A stretch of DNA of 64,000 nucleotides from GCA-2746605 sp963704835 (GTDB lineage Bacteria > Bacteroidota > Ignavibacteria > Ignavibacteriales > Melioribacteraceae). Where the stretch lies: positions 62,001 to 126,000 of the forward strand of contig CAVPHW010000014.1 of assembly GCA_963704835.1 (NCBI GenBank), read 5' to 3'. The stretch's first letter is position 1. The number at the start of each line of letters is the position of its first letter. The notes under the pieces were generated by a model that worked only from the letters and a program-made list of their open reading frames with translations, was not told the DNA's origin and ran no database searches. The translations under genes and the position numbers were made by a program. Positions 29,882 to 39,672 of this stretch are shown here, piece after piece.

Positions 29882-31177
29882 ATGAACCATTTTAGAATAC
29901 TATCAGTATTAATTGTCTTATTGACTGTTACAGTCTCTTGCTCCAAGAGTACTGATTTAGGAGCGAAAAAGCAAATTTTAATAATTATAGAAAACAGATT
30001 ATTAACACCACTCAACCCTTCTATAAATCAGTATAAAGAAGATCTTGAGAACGAAAGGTATATAGTAAAAATTCACAGTCGTTTTACTAGTTCAAATCTA
30101 CCAATTGAAGTTAGAAGTCTAATTCAGAATGAATTTGGATTAAACAAGAATCTAATTGGTGCAGTATTTATTGGTAATATTGCAGCACCTTTGTTTAATG
30201 ATAAAGAAAAGCAAGGTGATCCTTATTGGCATGATTATCTTGCCGATTTCTTTTACATGGATTTAGATGGAATATGGAAGGATAATGATAATAATGGTGT
30301 TTATGACGAACACTTAGATTCGGAAAATGAATTAATAAGCAAAATAAAAAGAAAGTTAGGTCTTTGCGATAATCGTACTCCAGAAATATGGGTGAGCAGA
30401 ATTAGAGCGGATAAATTAGTTTCATTGGGGGAAGAAATTAACTTATTAAAAGGGTATTTTAATAAAAATCATGAATACCGTACTGGCAAGATGGAACTTC
30501 CTCCGAAAAGAGCCTTTTTAGTTTCTGCTGGAGTAAATTTGGAAAAATCTGATTGGGGTGCTTATCCTGAAAAACTCTATACTAAAATTGATAGTGAAAT
30601 ATTTCATGATACACTTGGAACTTCTTTAAGGAAGTTCTTAGGTTCAAAAGTAGGATATGAGTGGGGAGTGATAAATGTATTTTCCGGCCCAAGAATACAT
30701 CATTTTAGTCACTTTAACAACGAAATAGATCCAAATTGGTGGAAGTCAATTGCTGGAAGGCAACAAATCGCAGATTATTCGGATAAGATTAATAATTCTA
30801 ATGATGTTAGCTGGAGCGACATAAAACTTATTCAACCAAATGTTCTTTTTTATCATTTATTGACGTCGGAAGTTGGAAGACACGATTATGTTGATAATCT
30901 TGGTAGCACTTACATCTTCAGCGGTTCAGGACTTGTTGCAATTGCGGGTACACAACATAGTGGTTCGGTAGGTTCTAAAATTCTTTATGATAATTTAGTA
31001 TTGAAGAAATCAATCGGAGAAGCGTGGAAAAAAGCATTGGATTGGTTAGTAGAAAACTCGGAGCAAAGAATCTCTATATTCTACTATCCAAATGAAGAAG
31101 AAAAGTTATTTGCTGGCAAAAGTAATTATAAGGCAGTACTTATAGGAGACGGCACATTAAAGTTACCTAAGAGATGA
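29882..31177 (+). CDS. Lipoprotein of unknown function with caspase-like features
   Basis: I prefer the ATG at 29882, which gives a lipoprotein signal (ILSVLIVLLTVTVSCSKS), over an upstream GTG at 29807 that overlaps the deacetylase. The 431-residue product has strands like those of the gingipain/C25 caspase-like fold (GAVFIGNIAAPLF, then RTPEIWVSRIRADKL, then SGSGLVAIAGTQHSGSVG). The place where a catalytic Cys would be expected reads LLTSEVG, so if the fold is right it may be inactive. Loops rich in Asp and Asn (DLDGIWKDNDNNGVYDE) could bind calcium. It is probably surface-exposed. Confidence 0.5.
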   Translation: MNHFRILSVLIVLLTVTVSCSKSTDLGAKKQILIIIENRLLTPLNPSINQYKEDLENERYIVKIHSRFTSSNLPIEVRSLIQNEFGLNKNLIGAVFIGNIAAPLFNDKEKQGDPYWHDYLADFFYMDLDGIWKDNDNNGVYDEHLDSENELISKIKRKLGLCDNRTPEIWVSRIRADKLVSLGEEINLLKGYFNKNHEYRTGKMELPPKRAFLVSAGVNLEKSDWGAYPEKLYTKIDSEIFHDTLGTSLRKFLGSKVGYEWGVINVFSGPRIHHFSHFNNEIDPNWWKSIAGRQQIADYSDKINNSNDVSWSDIKLIQPNVLFYHLLTSEVGRHDYVDNLGSTYIFSGSGLVAIAGTQHSGSVGSKILYDNLVLKKSIGEAWKKALDWLVENSEQRISIFYYPNEEEKLFAGKSNYKAVLIGDGTLKLPKR

Positions 31178-31288
31178 TCATTTCATTTTTGTCAAATCAA
31201 ATATCAATTTTTAAGAATTGAAATTAAGAACATTGCATAAAAACCAATATTTAAAATTTTTGCATTAAAAAAAAAATGAATATTTTTC

Positions 31289-33826
31289 TTGCATAGTTTT
31301 TTTAGATACTCATATTTACAATTGGATCATTGGAGAAAACATCTGTTGATAAACTCTGAAATATATTCAAAGAAGTATTTTTTATTATTATCATTTTTTT
31401 TAGTTTTTTTTGAAGTGCATAACTTCACTTATTCTCAGGATACAACTAAGAATCTTGACACAGCTGACGAAATTAGAATAAAAGATGACCCTTTTTTTAC
31501 TGCTTTAGGTGAAGAGAATCTAGAAATAATATCTGAAACAGATCCATTACTAATACTTCCACTTGGGAATTCAATAACTTTTGGTAAGCGAACAAACGAT
31601 ACAAGACCGGATGAAGACAAAATAAGTTACCGTTATACCCTATACAATTTATTAAAAAAGGAGAATATTGATTTTAACTTTATCGGCAGTGAACATTCGG
31701 GAAGTAATTATTTGCCAAATGGATTTGATAGTAATGGTGGATTCCCTGGCATAAAAGATAATGAACTAGCAAATCTGTTAATAACGGGCAATAGAGTCCA
31801 ACCTCCTTCCATTAATCTCCAGATAACTCCAGGTCCTTATTTAGAGACTTATCTGCCAGATATAATTTTACTTCATATCGGCACTAATGGAAATGATTTA
31901 GTTGGGGGAACAAGTGAGGCAGATATCGAGATTATTTTAAATGAGATAGACAGTATTGAGAGTAGCAGTAATAAAGAAATATATGTAATTTTATCGAGGA
32001 TTATCGATAGAGTACCAAATGAAACTTACGTAAATCTATTTAATAATAATGTTGAGATAATGGCACTTGATAGAATAAACAACCCAGACAATCCATCATA
32101 CCCTGATAAAATTATTATTGTGGATATGGAAGATGGGGCTAATCTGGATTACATTATCGACCTGATGGGAACTCAAGGCAATGGCATTATTGGAGATATG
32201 AATGATACTTTACATCCAAATGATAAAGGATATAATAAAATGGCTCAAGTTTGGTTTGATAGTATAAAGAGTATTTTCCCTAATCCAATAAATATTATTA
32301 AAAACCCAATAAGTACCGGTACTATAGTAGGTAATTCTGTGACGTTTTCGGTTGATGTAGAATCGAGTAAACCTTTGTTTTATCAATGGAAATTGAATGG
32401 AGAAAAGATTCCTGGGGCAACAGATTCTGTTTATTCAACTCCTTCTGTAATGATTAGTGATGATAGTGCCAGCTTTATTTGTGAGTTAAGCAGTGGGTTC
32501 TACGTGATAGAAAGTGATACTGCAACTCTTTTTGTTACAGATTCTACAAGCAGAGTTTCTGGAGGGTTGATTTCACTATTTGACTTTGAAGAGGGGAAGG
32601 GAGATTCGATTTTTAATAAAGTGAACAATTATTCAGAATTGGATTTAATTATAAATGATTCATCACAAGCGGAATGGATCCCTTTTGGATTAAAAGTGAA
32701 TGGAAATCCGTCCATTTATTCAAAAAATTCAATTAAAAAATCAGTAAAACAAATTACTAAAAACAACGAACTGACATTGGAAGCATGGATTGAACCAGCT
32801 AATGATGTACAAATAGGACCTGCTCGAATAGTTACAATCTCTGAAAGTATATCAAATAGAAATATTACATTGGGTCAGGATGGAAACAAGTTTGAGGTTA
32901 GATTACGCACATCAGAAACTAGTAATAATGGAATTCCTTCCATATTCTCTTCATCTAGTTCTGCAGCAAATAAATTAACACATGTGGTCTACACTAGAAA
33001 GAATGACGGAGAAGTTAGGCTTTATATCAATGGACAGTTAAATATTAATTTTAATATTCCAGGATCTCTCTCGAATTGGGATTCAACCTATTATTTCGGT
33101 TTAGCTAGTGAGATATTGGGGAATAAATATTGGTTAGGGAAATATTATCTTGTAAGCCTATATGACAGGTGTCTAAATTATGATGAAATATTTCATAACT
33201 ATAATTTTAAATTTAATGGTTATGATTTTCTTTTAGAAAGGCCAACTAATTTAACTGCGGAAATACAAAAATTAACAGATGTTGGTTTGAATTGGAGCGA
33301 TAATTCTAATAAAGAAATGGGATTTGTAATAGAAAGACGTTCAAATAAACATGATTCTTTATTCACAATAATAGATAGTGTTGGAATTAATGAAACTAGT
33401 TTTATTGATACTACTAAAAAGTATGATTCTAGTTTGGTTTATAGAGTGAGAGCATTTAAAGACATTTATCTTTCTGATTATTCAAATGAAGTTATTATAA
33501 GCGAATTACCTGTAAGTGTGTATTCAGATGATTTGATAAAAAATGAATTTCAATTATATCAGAATTTCCCTAATCCCTTTAATCCCACAACACGATTTAA
33601 ATATTCTATTGCTAAAAATAGTGAGATTCAACTCACAGTTTTTAATTCACTTGGAGAAACCGTGAGAACAATTTTAAGCAATAAGGTAAAACCTATTGGA
33701 GTCCATTCTGAGGTTTTTAATGCGCATGATTTAGCAACGGGTGTTTATTTTTATCGTTTAGTGGCGAAACCCACCGACGGCTCGGGAACTTATATAAAAA
33801 TCAACAAAGCAATATTAATTAAATAG
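31289..33826 (+). CDS. Secreted SGNH/GDSL hydrolase with Ig, LamG and FN3 modules and type IX tail
   Basis: An 845-residue multi-domain protein. In order: a long hydrophobic signal region (about 30-45), an SGNH esterase domain with LPLGNSITFG (Ser95), HIGTNGND and a late LHPNDKGYNKMA His motif, an Ig-like domain with FYQWKLNGEKIPGA, a LamG/concanavalin-like domain (FDFEEGKGDSIFNK to WLGKYYLVSLYDR), an FN3-like domain (VGLNWSDNSNKEMGF), and a C-terminal sorting domain with YQNFPNPFNPTT. The last part directs export by type IX secretion. No ATG is well placed: a TTG at 31289 opens the frame, while an ATG at 31276 would need a +1 shift. It probably de-acylates extracellular polysaccharide. Confidence 0.8.
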   Translation: MHSFFRYSYLQLDHWRKHLLINSEIYSKKYFLLLSFFLVFFEVHNFTYSQDTTKNLDTADEIRIKDDPFFTALGEENLEIISETDPLLILPLGNSITFGKRTNDTRPDEDKISYRYTLYNLLKKENIDFNFIGSEHSGSNYLPNGFDSNGGFPGIKDNELANLLITGNRVQPPSINLQITPGPYLETYLPDIILLHIGTNGNDLVGGTSEADIEIILNEIDSIESSSNKEIYVILSRIIDRVPNETYVNLFNNNVEIMALDRINNPDNPSYPDKIIIVDMEDGANLDYIIDLMGTQGNGIIGDMNDTLHPNDKGYNKMAQVWFDSIKSIFPNPINIIKNPISTGTIVGNSVTFSVDVESSKPLFYQWKLNGEKIPGATDSVYSTPSVMISDDSASFICELSSGFYVIESDTATLFVTDSTSRVSGGLISLFDFEEGKGDSIFNKVNNYSELDLIINDSSQAEWIPFGLKVNGNPSIYSKNSIKKSVKQITKNNELTLEAWIEPANDVQIGPARIVTISESISNRNITLGQDGNKFEVRLRTSETSNNGIPSIFSSSSSAANKLTHVVYTRKNDGEVRLYINGQLNINFNIPGSLSNWDSTYYFGLASEILGNKYWLGKYYLVSLYDRCLNYDEIFHNYNFKFNGYDFLLERPTNLTAEIQKLTDVGLNWSDNSNKEMGFVIERRSNKHDSLFTIIDSVGINETSFIDTTKKYDSSLVYRVRAFKDIYLSDYSNEVIISELPVSVYSDDLIKNEFQLYQNFPNPFNPTTRFKYSIAKNSEIQLTVFNSLGETVRTILSNKVKPIGVHSEVFNAHDLATGVYFYRLVAKPTDGSGTYIKINKAILIK

Positions 33827-34046
33827 ATTCTGCTAAGTTAGGTTTTTATACCTCCTTTATTCAGTTTAATTATTTGAACTTGTTTTTTAATAAATATTTC
33901 TCTTCTTTGTGAGAAATAAATTGCATTATTAATCTCCTAATAATTTACAGTGTTTGTAGTAACCTATAAAATAATTCAAAATTATTACGAAAATAAAACA
34001 TTAAAATGCAGTTTTTAAAAGTATAATAGTTAGGCCTTATTGAAAT

Positions 34047-36134
34047 ATGATAGTAGAGAAATTTTATATATTCATTTGTTTTATAGTATTGTTAGGGACG
34101 AGTAATAATTATTTTCCTCAGGATGATTTACTTAAAAATAATTCAGCAAAACCGATCTTGATTTTACCCTTAGGAAATTCGATAACATTTGATAGTAGAT
34201 CTAACGATACCAGAAATATTGGTGAGAAGGCAGGATATAGAGCTTCGTTGTTTAACTTGTTAAAAGAATCAGGATATAATTTCGATTTCATTGGGAGCGA
34301 ACATTCAGGTGGTAGTTATCTTCCTGCTGGATTTGATGAAAATGGAGGATTTCCTGGAATCACCGATGATCAATTATTATATTTACTACATACTGGTCAT
34401 CTGCTACAACTGGGTCAGAACGTAGATCGCCAAGTAACTGTCGGTCCATACCTTAATACGTATTCTCCTGATGTAATTCTTCTGCACATTGGTACAAACG
34501 AAAACGATAAACCCAATGGTACCAGTACAATTGAAGTTGAGGCAATTTTGAATCAGATTGATGCTTTTGAACTTAGTTCCGGTAAAGAAGTGACGGTTTT
34601 TCTTTCACGAATAATAAATAGAGTGCCAAATCAAACCTATGTGAATACCTTTAATAACAATGTAGAAATGATGGCTCTTGATAGAGTTAATAATCCACTA
34701 AATTCTGCGTATCCAGATAAAATAGTGATTGTTGATATGCAAGATTCAGCAAACATTAATTATACTATTTCTACTAATGATTTAGGTCCAGGAGATATGT
34801 ATGATTGGGTGCACCCAAATTCAAAAGGTTATTCAAAAATGGCTCATCGTTGGTTTAATTCCCTAAAAACCATCTTGCCAAAGCCACCTGTAATTACAAA
34901 ACAACCACAAAATCAATATACTATTGAAGGTTCCACTACTAATTTTTATATCGTAGTGGAAAGTGAAGAACTTTTATCTTTTCAATGGAGAAAAAATGGT
35001 TCAAATATTTTTGGAGCAAATAATTCTGTTTTAACTCTTAATAATATTAATCTAACTGATGATGGGTCAACCTTTTCTTGTAAAATAAGTAATGTTAATG
35101 GGACGGTATATAGTAACTCAGCCCAGTTATTCGTAAATAGTAATTTAACAAGAGTGCAAAAAGGGTTGCTGGCTGAATATGATTTTGAAGAAGCCGAAGG
35201 GACAATAATCCACAATAAAGTTGATGAAACTGGTGGACTTGATTTAGTTATACAATCACCTCAATCAACAAGTTGGATTACTAATGGAATAAGCATTTCA
35301 GATATATGCAATATTTCAACTTCATCATCAGTAACGGACTTAAATAATTCTATTATGACCACAAATGAGTTTTCTTTTGAAATATGGTTTAGTCCTAGTG
35401 AATTTCCTAATGCCGAATTAGGAAGAATAATTACTATTTCTGAAAGTAATGAAAAACGAAACTTTTCATTAGACCAAAATATAGATAGCCTTATTTTCAA
35501 AACTCGTACAAGTGAAACAGACCTTAATGGTATGCCAAAGATAAGTTTCCACGCTTCGATTTCGCAAAATAATCTGGAACATCTTTTAATATCAAGAAAT
35601 AAAGATGGAACTGAAAAAATCTATCTAAACGGGGTTTTGAATGATGTAAAAACAAAGAATGGCGATCTTTCCAATTGGAATAATAATTACAAGCTTTCGA
35701 TTGGCAATGAATTTGGGGTTAATAAATCATGGCTTGGTAATATTTATCTTTTTGCAATTTATAATAGAGAGCTTAATCTTGTTGAAGTTAATCATAATTT
35801 TAATATGGGAGAGGATGGGATAACAGATATTAGACATGATATTTTTCAACTTTCACATAGTCTTAAATTGTACCAAAACTACCCTAATCCTTTCAATCCC
35901 ACTACTACTTTGAGTTTTGATTTACCTAAAGAATCAAAAGTTCTATTGAACGTTTATAATTTGATGGGGGAATTGGTTACGAACATTGTGGATGACAATT
36001 TGAGCATGGGGAGATACAATTATTATTTTGATGCTTCAGAATTATCCAGTGGGTTTTATATTTATTCAATTTCTACTATAGATATTGAAGGGAATAGATT
36101 TACTAGTTCAAAAAAAATGATATTAATGAAATAA
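34047..36134 (+). CDS. Secreted SGNH/GDSL hydrolase with Ig and LamG modules and type IX tail
   Basis: A 695-residue paralogue of the gene before it, with the same order but without the FN3 module: signal peptide (FYIFICFIVLLGTSNNYF), SGNH domain with LPLGNSITFD (Ser45), HIGTNENDKP and VHPNSKGYSKMA, an Ig-like domain (LSFQWRKNGSNIFGA), a LamG-like domain (YDFEEAEGTIIHNK), and the tail YQNYPNPFNPTTTLSF. The catalytic Ser, Asn and His positions all match the family. The two enzymes share long near-identical stretches (for example SEHSGG/S-YLPAGFDENGGFPG), showing a tandem duplication. A terminator follows. Confidence 0.85.
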   Translation: MIVEKFYIFICFIVLLGTSNNYFPQDDLLKNNSAKPILILPLGNSITFDSRSNDTRNIGEKAGYRASLFNLLKESGYNFDFIGSEHSGGSYLPAGFDENGGFPGITDDQLLYLLHTGHLLQLGQNVDRQVTVGPYLNTYSPDVILLHIGTNENDKPNGTSTIEVEAILNQIDAFELSSGKEVTVFLSRIINRVPNQTYVNTFNNNVEMMALDRVNNPLNSAYPDKIVIVDMQDSANINYTISTNDLGPGDMYDWVHPNSKGYSKMAHRWFNSLKTILPKPPVITKQPQNQYTIEGSTTNFYIVVESEELLSFQWRKNGSNIFGANNSVLTLNNINLTDDGSTFSCKISNVNGTVYSNSAQLFVNSNLTRVQKGLLAEYDFEEAEGTIIHNKVDETGGLDLVIQSPQSTSWITNGISISDICNISTSSSVTDLNNSIMTTNEFSFEIWFSPSEFPNAELGRIITISESNEKRNFSLDQNIDSLIFKTRTSETDLNGMPKISFHASISQNNLEHLLISRNKDGTEKIYLNGVLNDVKTKNGDLSNWNNNYKLSIGNEFGVNKSWLGNIYLFAIYNRELNLVEVNHNFNMGEDGITDIRHDIFQLSHSLKLYQNYPNPFNPTTTLSFDLPKESKVLLNVYNLMGELVTNIVDDNLSMGRYNYYFDASELSSGFYIYSISTIDIEGNRFTSSKKMILMK

Positions 36135-36150
36135 TTAAACTGATTTTTGC

Positions 36151-36180
36151 TGGGGCGAGAGTAGTTCTTGCCCATTTTTT
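36151..36180 (+). terminator. Rho-independent terminator after the SGNH pair
   Basis: A GC-rich stem (GGGCGAGA at 36153-36160 with TCTTGCCC at 36166-36173, one G-T pair) is followed by six T's at 36175-36180. It starts 17 bases after the stop of the SGNH gene. The T-run overlaps the stop codon of the convergent LysE-family gene, so the stem may serve both strands. Confidence 0.75.
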
Positions 36181-36979
36181 AAGACAATAAATAAACCCCC
36201 ATATAAATCAAATACACTCCAATTCCTACCAAAAACAATCCTAATGTTTTAATCAAACCATTTAGCCATTCAATTTTTAATTTTTCACGGTGCTTAAGTA
36301 GAAACTTTGAAAGGAAATAGAACCAAATAAAACTTCCAATTCCTACCATAAAAGCATAAGTTAAGCTTAAGAAAAATGTTGGTAGGGATTTTCTAGTTAC
36401 AATGGCCGTATCTCCGTTAGGTAAAAAATTGTACTCCTCTAAACTTTTAAAGCTTTCCCCGGTGATTTCCTCCAGAGAAACAACATTATCATACATCATT
36501 ATATCTAAGCCACCGGTATTTAATCCTATAGATGAAGCAAAAGATAATAGAAGGAAAGAAGAAGTAAACCATCCAAGGAACAAAGAAGGATTTGTAAAAT
36601 TAAAAATTAGTCCAGATCTAAATCCTCCAGCTTTGTAAGAACCATTTTCTTGCTGCTCCGTGTCATTAAACTGTTCAAGAGTTAGCTTGGTTCTAAAAAT
36701 TCTATAAGCAACAATTAAAAGAAAAACTGAACCAACTATTAAAATGATCGGAATTGCTTGCTGGTAATAGCTGTATAGAGAAGTAAGCCCAAAAACAGCG
36801 ATAAAAACATATAAAATCTCTACTAACGAACCGCCGAACGCCAATCGTAAACAATATCTTAAATTTCCTTTAAGGGCATTTGATGTTATTAAAATACTAA
36901 TAGGTCCTGCTATAGGTACTGAAAAAAAGAACCCTGCAAATAAACCCAACCCAACAATAACTAAAAAACTCTCGGTCAT
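36179..36979 (-). CDS. LysE/RhtB-family amino acid exporter-like membrane protein
   Basis: A 266-residue inner-membrane protein with about six helices. The N-terminal helix VGLGLFAGFFFSVPIAGPIS carries the Gly/Pro-rich turn typical of LysE/RhtB transporters. A longer than usual hydrophilic stretch (about residues 95-115) lies after the third helix, and a second insert (about 160-195) is polar. Family members export amino acids or other small molecules. The gene stands alone, convergent with the SGNH pair, with about 120 bases to the ppk gene. Confidence 0.75.
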   Translation of the reverse strand: MTESFLVIVGLGLFAGFFFSVPIAGPISILITSNALKGNLRYCLRLAFGGSLVEILYVFIAVFGLTSLYSYYQQAIPIILIVGSVFLLIVAYRIFRTKLTLEQFNDTEQQENGSYKAGGFRSGLIFNFTNPSLFLGWFTSSFLLLSFASSIGLNTGGLDIMMYDNVVSLEEITGESFKSLEEYNFLPNGDTAIVTRKSLPTFFLSLTYAFMVGIGSFIWFYFLSKFLLKHREKLKIEWLNGLIKTLGLFLVGIGVYLIYMGVYLLS

Positions 36980-37098
36980 TTAAAAATTCATTATTCTATT
37001 ATATGGAATTTTTAATTTAGCAAATGATACTATAATTACAAATAGTAAATTATTCGAAAGGAAATTGTGATTTTCTTTGATTGATGAACTGCAAAATA

Positions 37099-39162
37099 TT
37101 ATTTTTTTAATAAATATTTATGAGTCTCTATTTGTGATTGGATTAATGGAAGTAGCCCATCTTTTTTACGCTCATTTAGGTCGGACTTATCTATAAACCT
37201 AGCTTTAACATTATCTTTCAATTGTATGTCCATAAGGTTAATTATTTCTTTTTTTATCTCACTATTAAATATTGGGAAAACAACTTCAATCCTTCTGCTA
37301 AGATTACGTTTCATCCAATCAGCTGAGCCAGCATAAACTTTAGGATCACCATTATTATTGAAAATAAATATTCTTGAATGTTCTAAATACCTATCTATAA
37401 TACTGATAACATTGATATTTTCACTCAATCCAGATATTCCTGGAATTAAACAACAAATACCTCTTATAATAAGATCAATTTTTACCCCTGCATTACTCGC
37501 ATCATAGAGTTTCAAAATCATCTTCTCATCTTCTAAACTATTCATTTTTAGAAGAATTCTAGCCGTTTTTCCTTTCTTTGCCAATTTTATTTCATTATCA
37601 ATAAGTCTAACAAACTCCTTACGTATATTAAATCTGGAAACTAGCAAATTATTAAACTCTACTTTTTCTTTATTTCCACATAGGTATTCAAAAACTGTTT
37701 TTACTTCTGTAGTTAATTTGGGGTCAGTAGTAAATATTCCTAAATCAGAATAAAGTTGAGCAGTTTTTTCATTAAAATTACCTGTTCCTAAATAGCAATA
37801 ACTTTTCTCGGTATTCTTTTCAATTCTATTAACAAGCGCCAATTTTGAGTGAACTTTTAATCCAGGGAAGCTATATAAAATCTCAATCCCTTGCTGCTTC
37901 ATTTCTTCAGCCCAAATTAAATTACTTTCTTCATCAAATCGAGCTTTAAGTTCAACAAAAACCATAACCTTTTTCTTTCTACGTACAGCTTTCACTAATG
38001 AGTTAATTATTTCAGAATCCTGGGCAACTCGATAAAGAGTAATAAAAATTGAAGTTACTGCCGGATCATCAGCGGCTTGATCTAAAAATTGGAGGACATA
38101 ATTATAAGTATGATAAGGAAAATAAAGTATAAAGTCTTTATCCGTTACAGCGTTAAAAATGTTTGGATATTGATCTAATTCATTATGTCTTAGAACAGGA
38201 AGAGAAACATTATGAAGATTTAGATTCAATGGATTTGGGAAGGAGAAAAAATCACTAAAACTAAGGTATTTTCCTCTTGGAGCCAAATCATTTCTACCAA
38301 TTTTGAATGACTCAGTTAAAAATTTTAAAAAATCATTCGGAATTTTGGGGTCGTATAAAAATCTAGATGGTGCTCCAATACTTCTTTTGAGTAAGCTTTT
38401 TTTAATTTTTTCGACAAGATTGCCGCTAAATTCATCTTCAATATAAAGTTCTGCGTCTCTTGTAAGCTTAATAGAATATGATTCAACAATCTTGTATCCT
38501 TGAAAAATGGAGCTAAGATGTAATCGAATAATATCATCTAAGAAAATGATATAAGCCTTATTATCCTCGCTAGGGAGCTCAATAAATCTTGGCAAATGAT
38601 TACTTGGAATTTCAACAATAGCATATTTGTTTTGCGCCCTTTTTTTTACTGTATCATTTACTGAATTAATTAACTGTAGTTTAACGGCCAGATATAGTCT
38701 TTTATTTCTTAGGAAGGGAACAATTTTATTTTTTATTAATAAAATTGGCTGAATCTGAGGGACTATTCTTTCCTCAAAATATTTTTGAATAAAACGTTTT
38801 TGCTTTTGGGTGACCTTGGTATCATCGACTAAATAGATCTTGTGTTTTCTAAGTTCAGGAACAATCTGGTAATTAAAAATATTTGCAAGCTCAATTTGAT
38901 GCTTGTTAACAACTTTTGAAATTTCATTTAATGTTTTGGCAGGGTCAAAGTGTAATTCTTGTTTTGTTTTTTTTCCAACAGCAGCGAGACTCCTTAAACC
39001 AGCAACTCTAACTCTAAAAAATTCATCAAGATTGGAAGAATAAATTGCTAAAAATTTAATTCTTTCATACAATGGAACGCTCACATCTTTGGCTTCTTGC
39101 AAAACACGATAATTAAAAGACAGCCAGCTTAAATCTCTATTTTTTAGGACAGGTTTTTTCAT
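37099..39162 (-). CDS. ppk1: Polyphosphate kinase 1
   Basis: A 687-residue enzyme of full family length, making polyphosphate from ATP. It has the N-terminal domain (NRDLSWLSFNYRVLQEAKD), the middle PPK domain, and the catalytic domain with the phospho-His region GLKVHSKLALVNR and the second His in RYLEHSRIFIF. Arg and Lys residues around them fit nucleotide binding. The start codon overlaps the stop of the SixA gene in an ATGA, so translation is likely coupled. It ends a three-gene polyphosphate operon. Confidence 0.93.
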   Translation of the reverse strand: MKKPVLKNRDLSWLSFNYRVLQEAKDVSVPLYERIKFLAIYSSNLDEFFRVRVAGLRSLAAVGKKTKQELHFDPAKTLNEISKVVNKHQIELANIFNYQIVPELRKHKIYLVDDTKVTQKQKRFIQKYFEERIVPQIQPILLIKNKIVPFLRNKRLYLAVKLQLINSVNDTVKKRAQNKYAIVEIPSNHLPRFIELPSEDNKAYIIFLDDIIRLHLSSIFQGYKIVESYSIKLTRDAELYIEDEFSGNLVEKIKKSLLKRSIGAPSRFLYDPKIPNDFLKFLTESFKIGRNDLAPRGKYLSFSDFFSFPNPLNLNLHNVSLPVLRHNELDQYPNIFNAVTDKDFILYFPYHTYNYVLQFLDQAADDPAVTSIFITLYRVAQDSEIINSLVKAVRRKKKVMVFVELKARFDEESNLIWAEEMKQQGIEILYSFPGLKVHSKLALVNRIEKNTEKSYCYLGTGNFNEKTAQLYSDLGIFTTDPKLTTEVKTVFEYLCGNKEKVEFNNLLVSRFNIRKEFVRLIDNEIKLAKKGKTARILLKMNSLEDEKMILKLYDASNAGVKIDLIIRGICCLIPGISGLSENINVISIIDRYLEHSRIFIFNNNGDPKVYAGSADWMKRNLSRRIEVVFPIFNSEIKKEIINLMDIQLKDNVKARFIDKSDLNERKKDGLLPLIQSQIETHKYLLKK

Positions 39163-39668
39163 AACATTCCATCTAGATACTTTTTAGGATATTCAAATAA
39201 AATTATTTTACCAGTTTTCCCTTCAATTTCTTGCCAGGTTTTCAAGTCGAAATTAATTTGTACAAAACCACAAGTTGGTAAATTATCAATGTACTTATCT
39301 GATAAATAAGTTGACACATTGTGTAAAAGTTGGGTTATGACCAAAGAACATAACCGTATCTATTTCATCAGAAAGTGAATAAACAATTCTCATCAAATCA
39401 GAAACTACAGCGTGGTAAATTTTATCGTCTTGAATAATTTTCTCAGCATTCATAATTAAAACATTTTGCAATTATTTTTGCAGTTGAAATAGCCCGATTT
39501 GCAGGACTGGAAAAAATAATTTGAGGTTTGAGAGATTTTCTTGCTAAGTAAATCACCCATAAACGGGGCATCTCTTAATCCTCTATTATTTAATGGTCTA
39601 TCAAAATCGGAAATATTTTGCTCCGACCAACTAGATTTTGCATGTCTATTTAAGTAAAGGGTTTTCAA
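39159..39668 (-). pseudogene. sixA: SixA-like phosphohistidine phosphatase, three frameshifts
   Basis: Starting at 39668, MKTLYLNRHAKSSWSEQN has the His-phosphatase RHAKS motif. After +1 steps at about 39530, 39450 and 39320, the sequence continues KPQIIFSSPANRAISTAKII, MFFGHNPTFT with the second catalytic His, and PTCGFVQINF to the stop at 39159. Joined, it gives about 168 residues, the normal SixA size, with both His motifs intact. SixA removes phosphate from phosphohistidine. Its stop overlaps the ppk1 start. The shifts are all +1, which points to sequence error as much as to decay. Confidence 0.8.
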
Positions 39669-39672
39669 ATAT

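Noticed and set aside
31200..31275. Possible hairpin after the caspase-like lipoprotein gene
   Set aside because: The arms around TTGCATAAAAA and TTTTTGCATT pair only with a bulge and have almost no GC, so support for a terminator is too weak.
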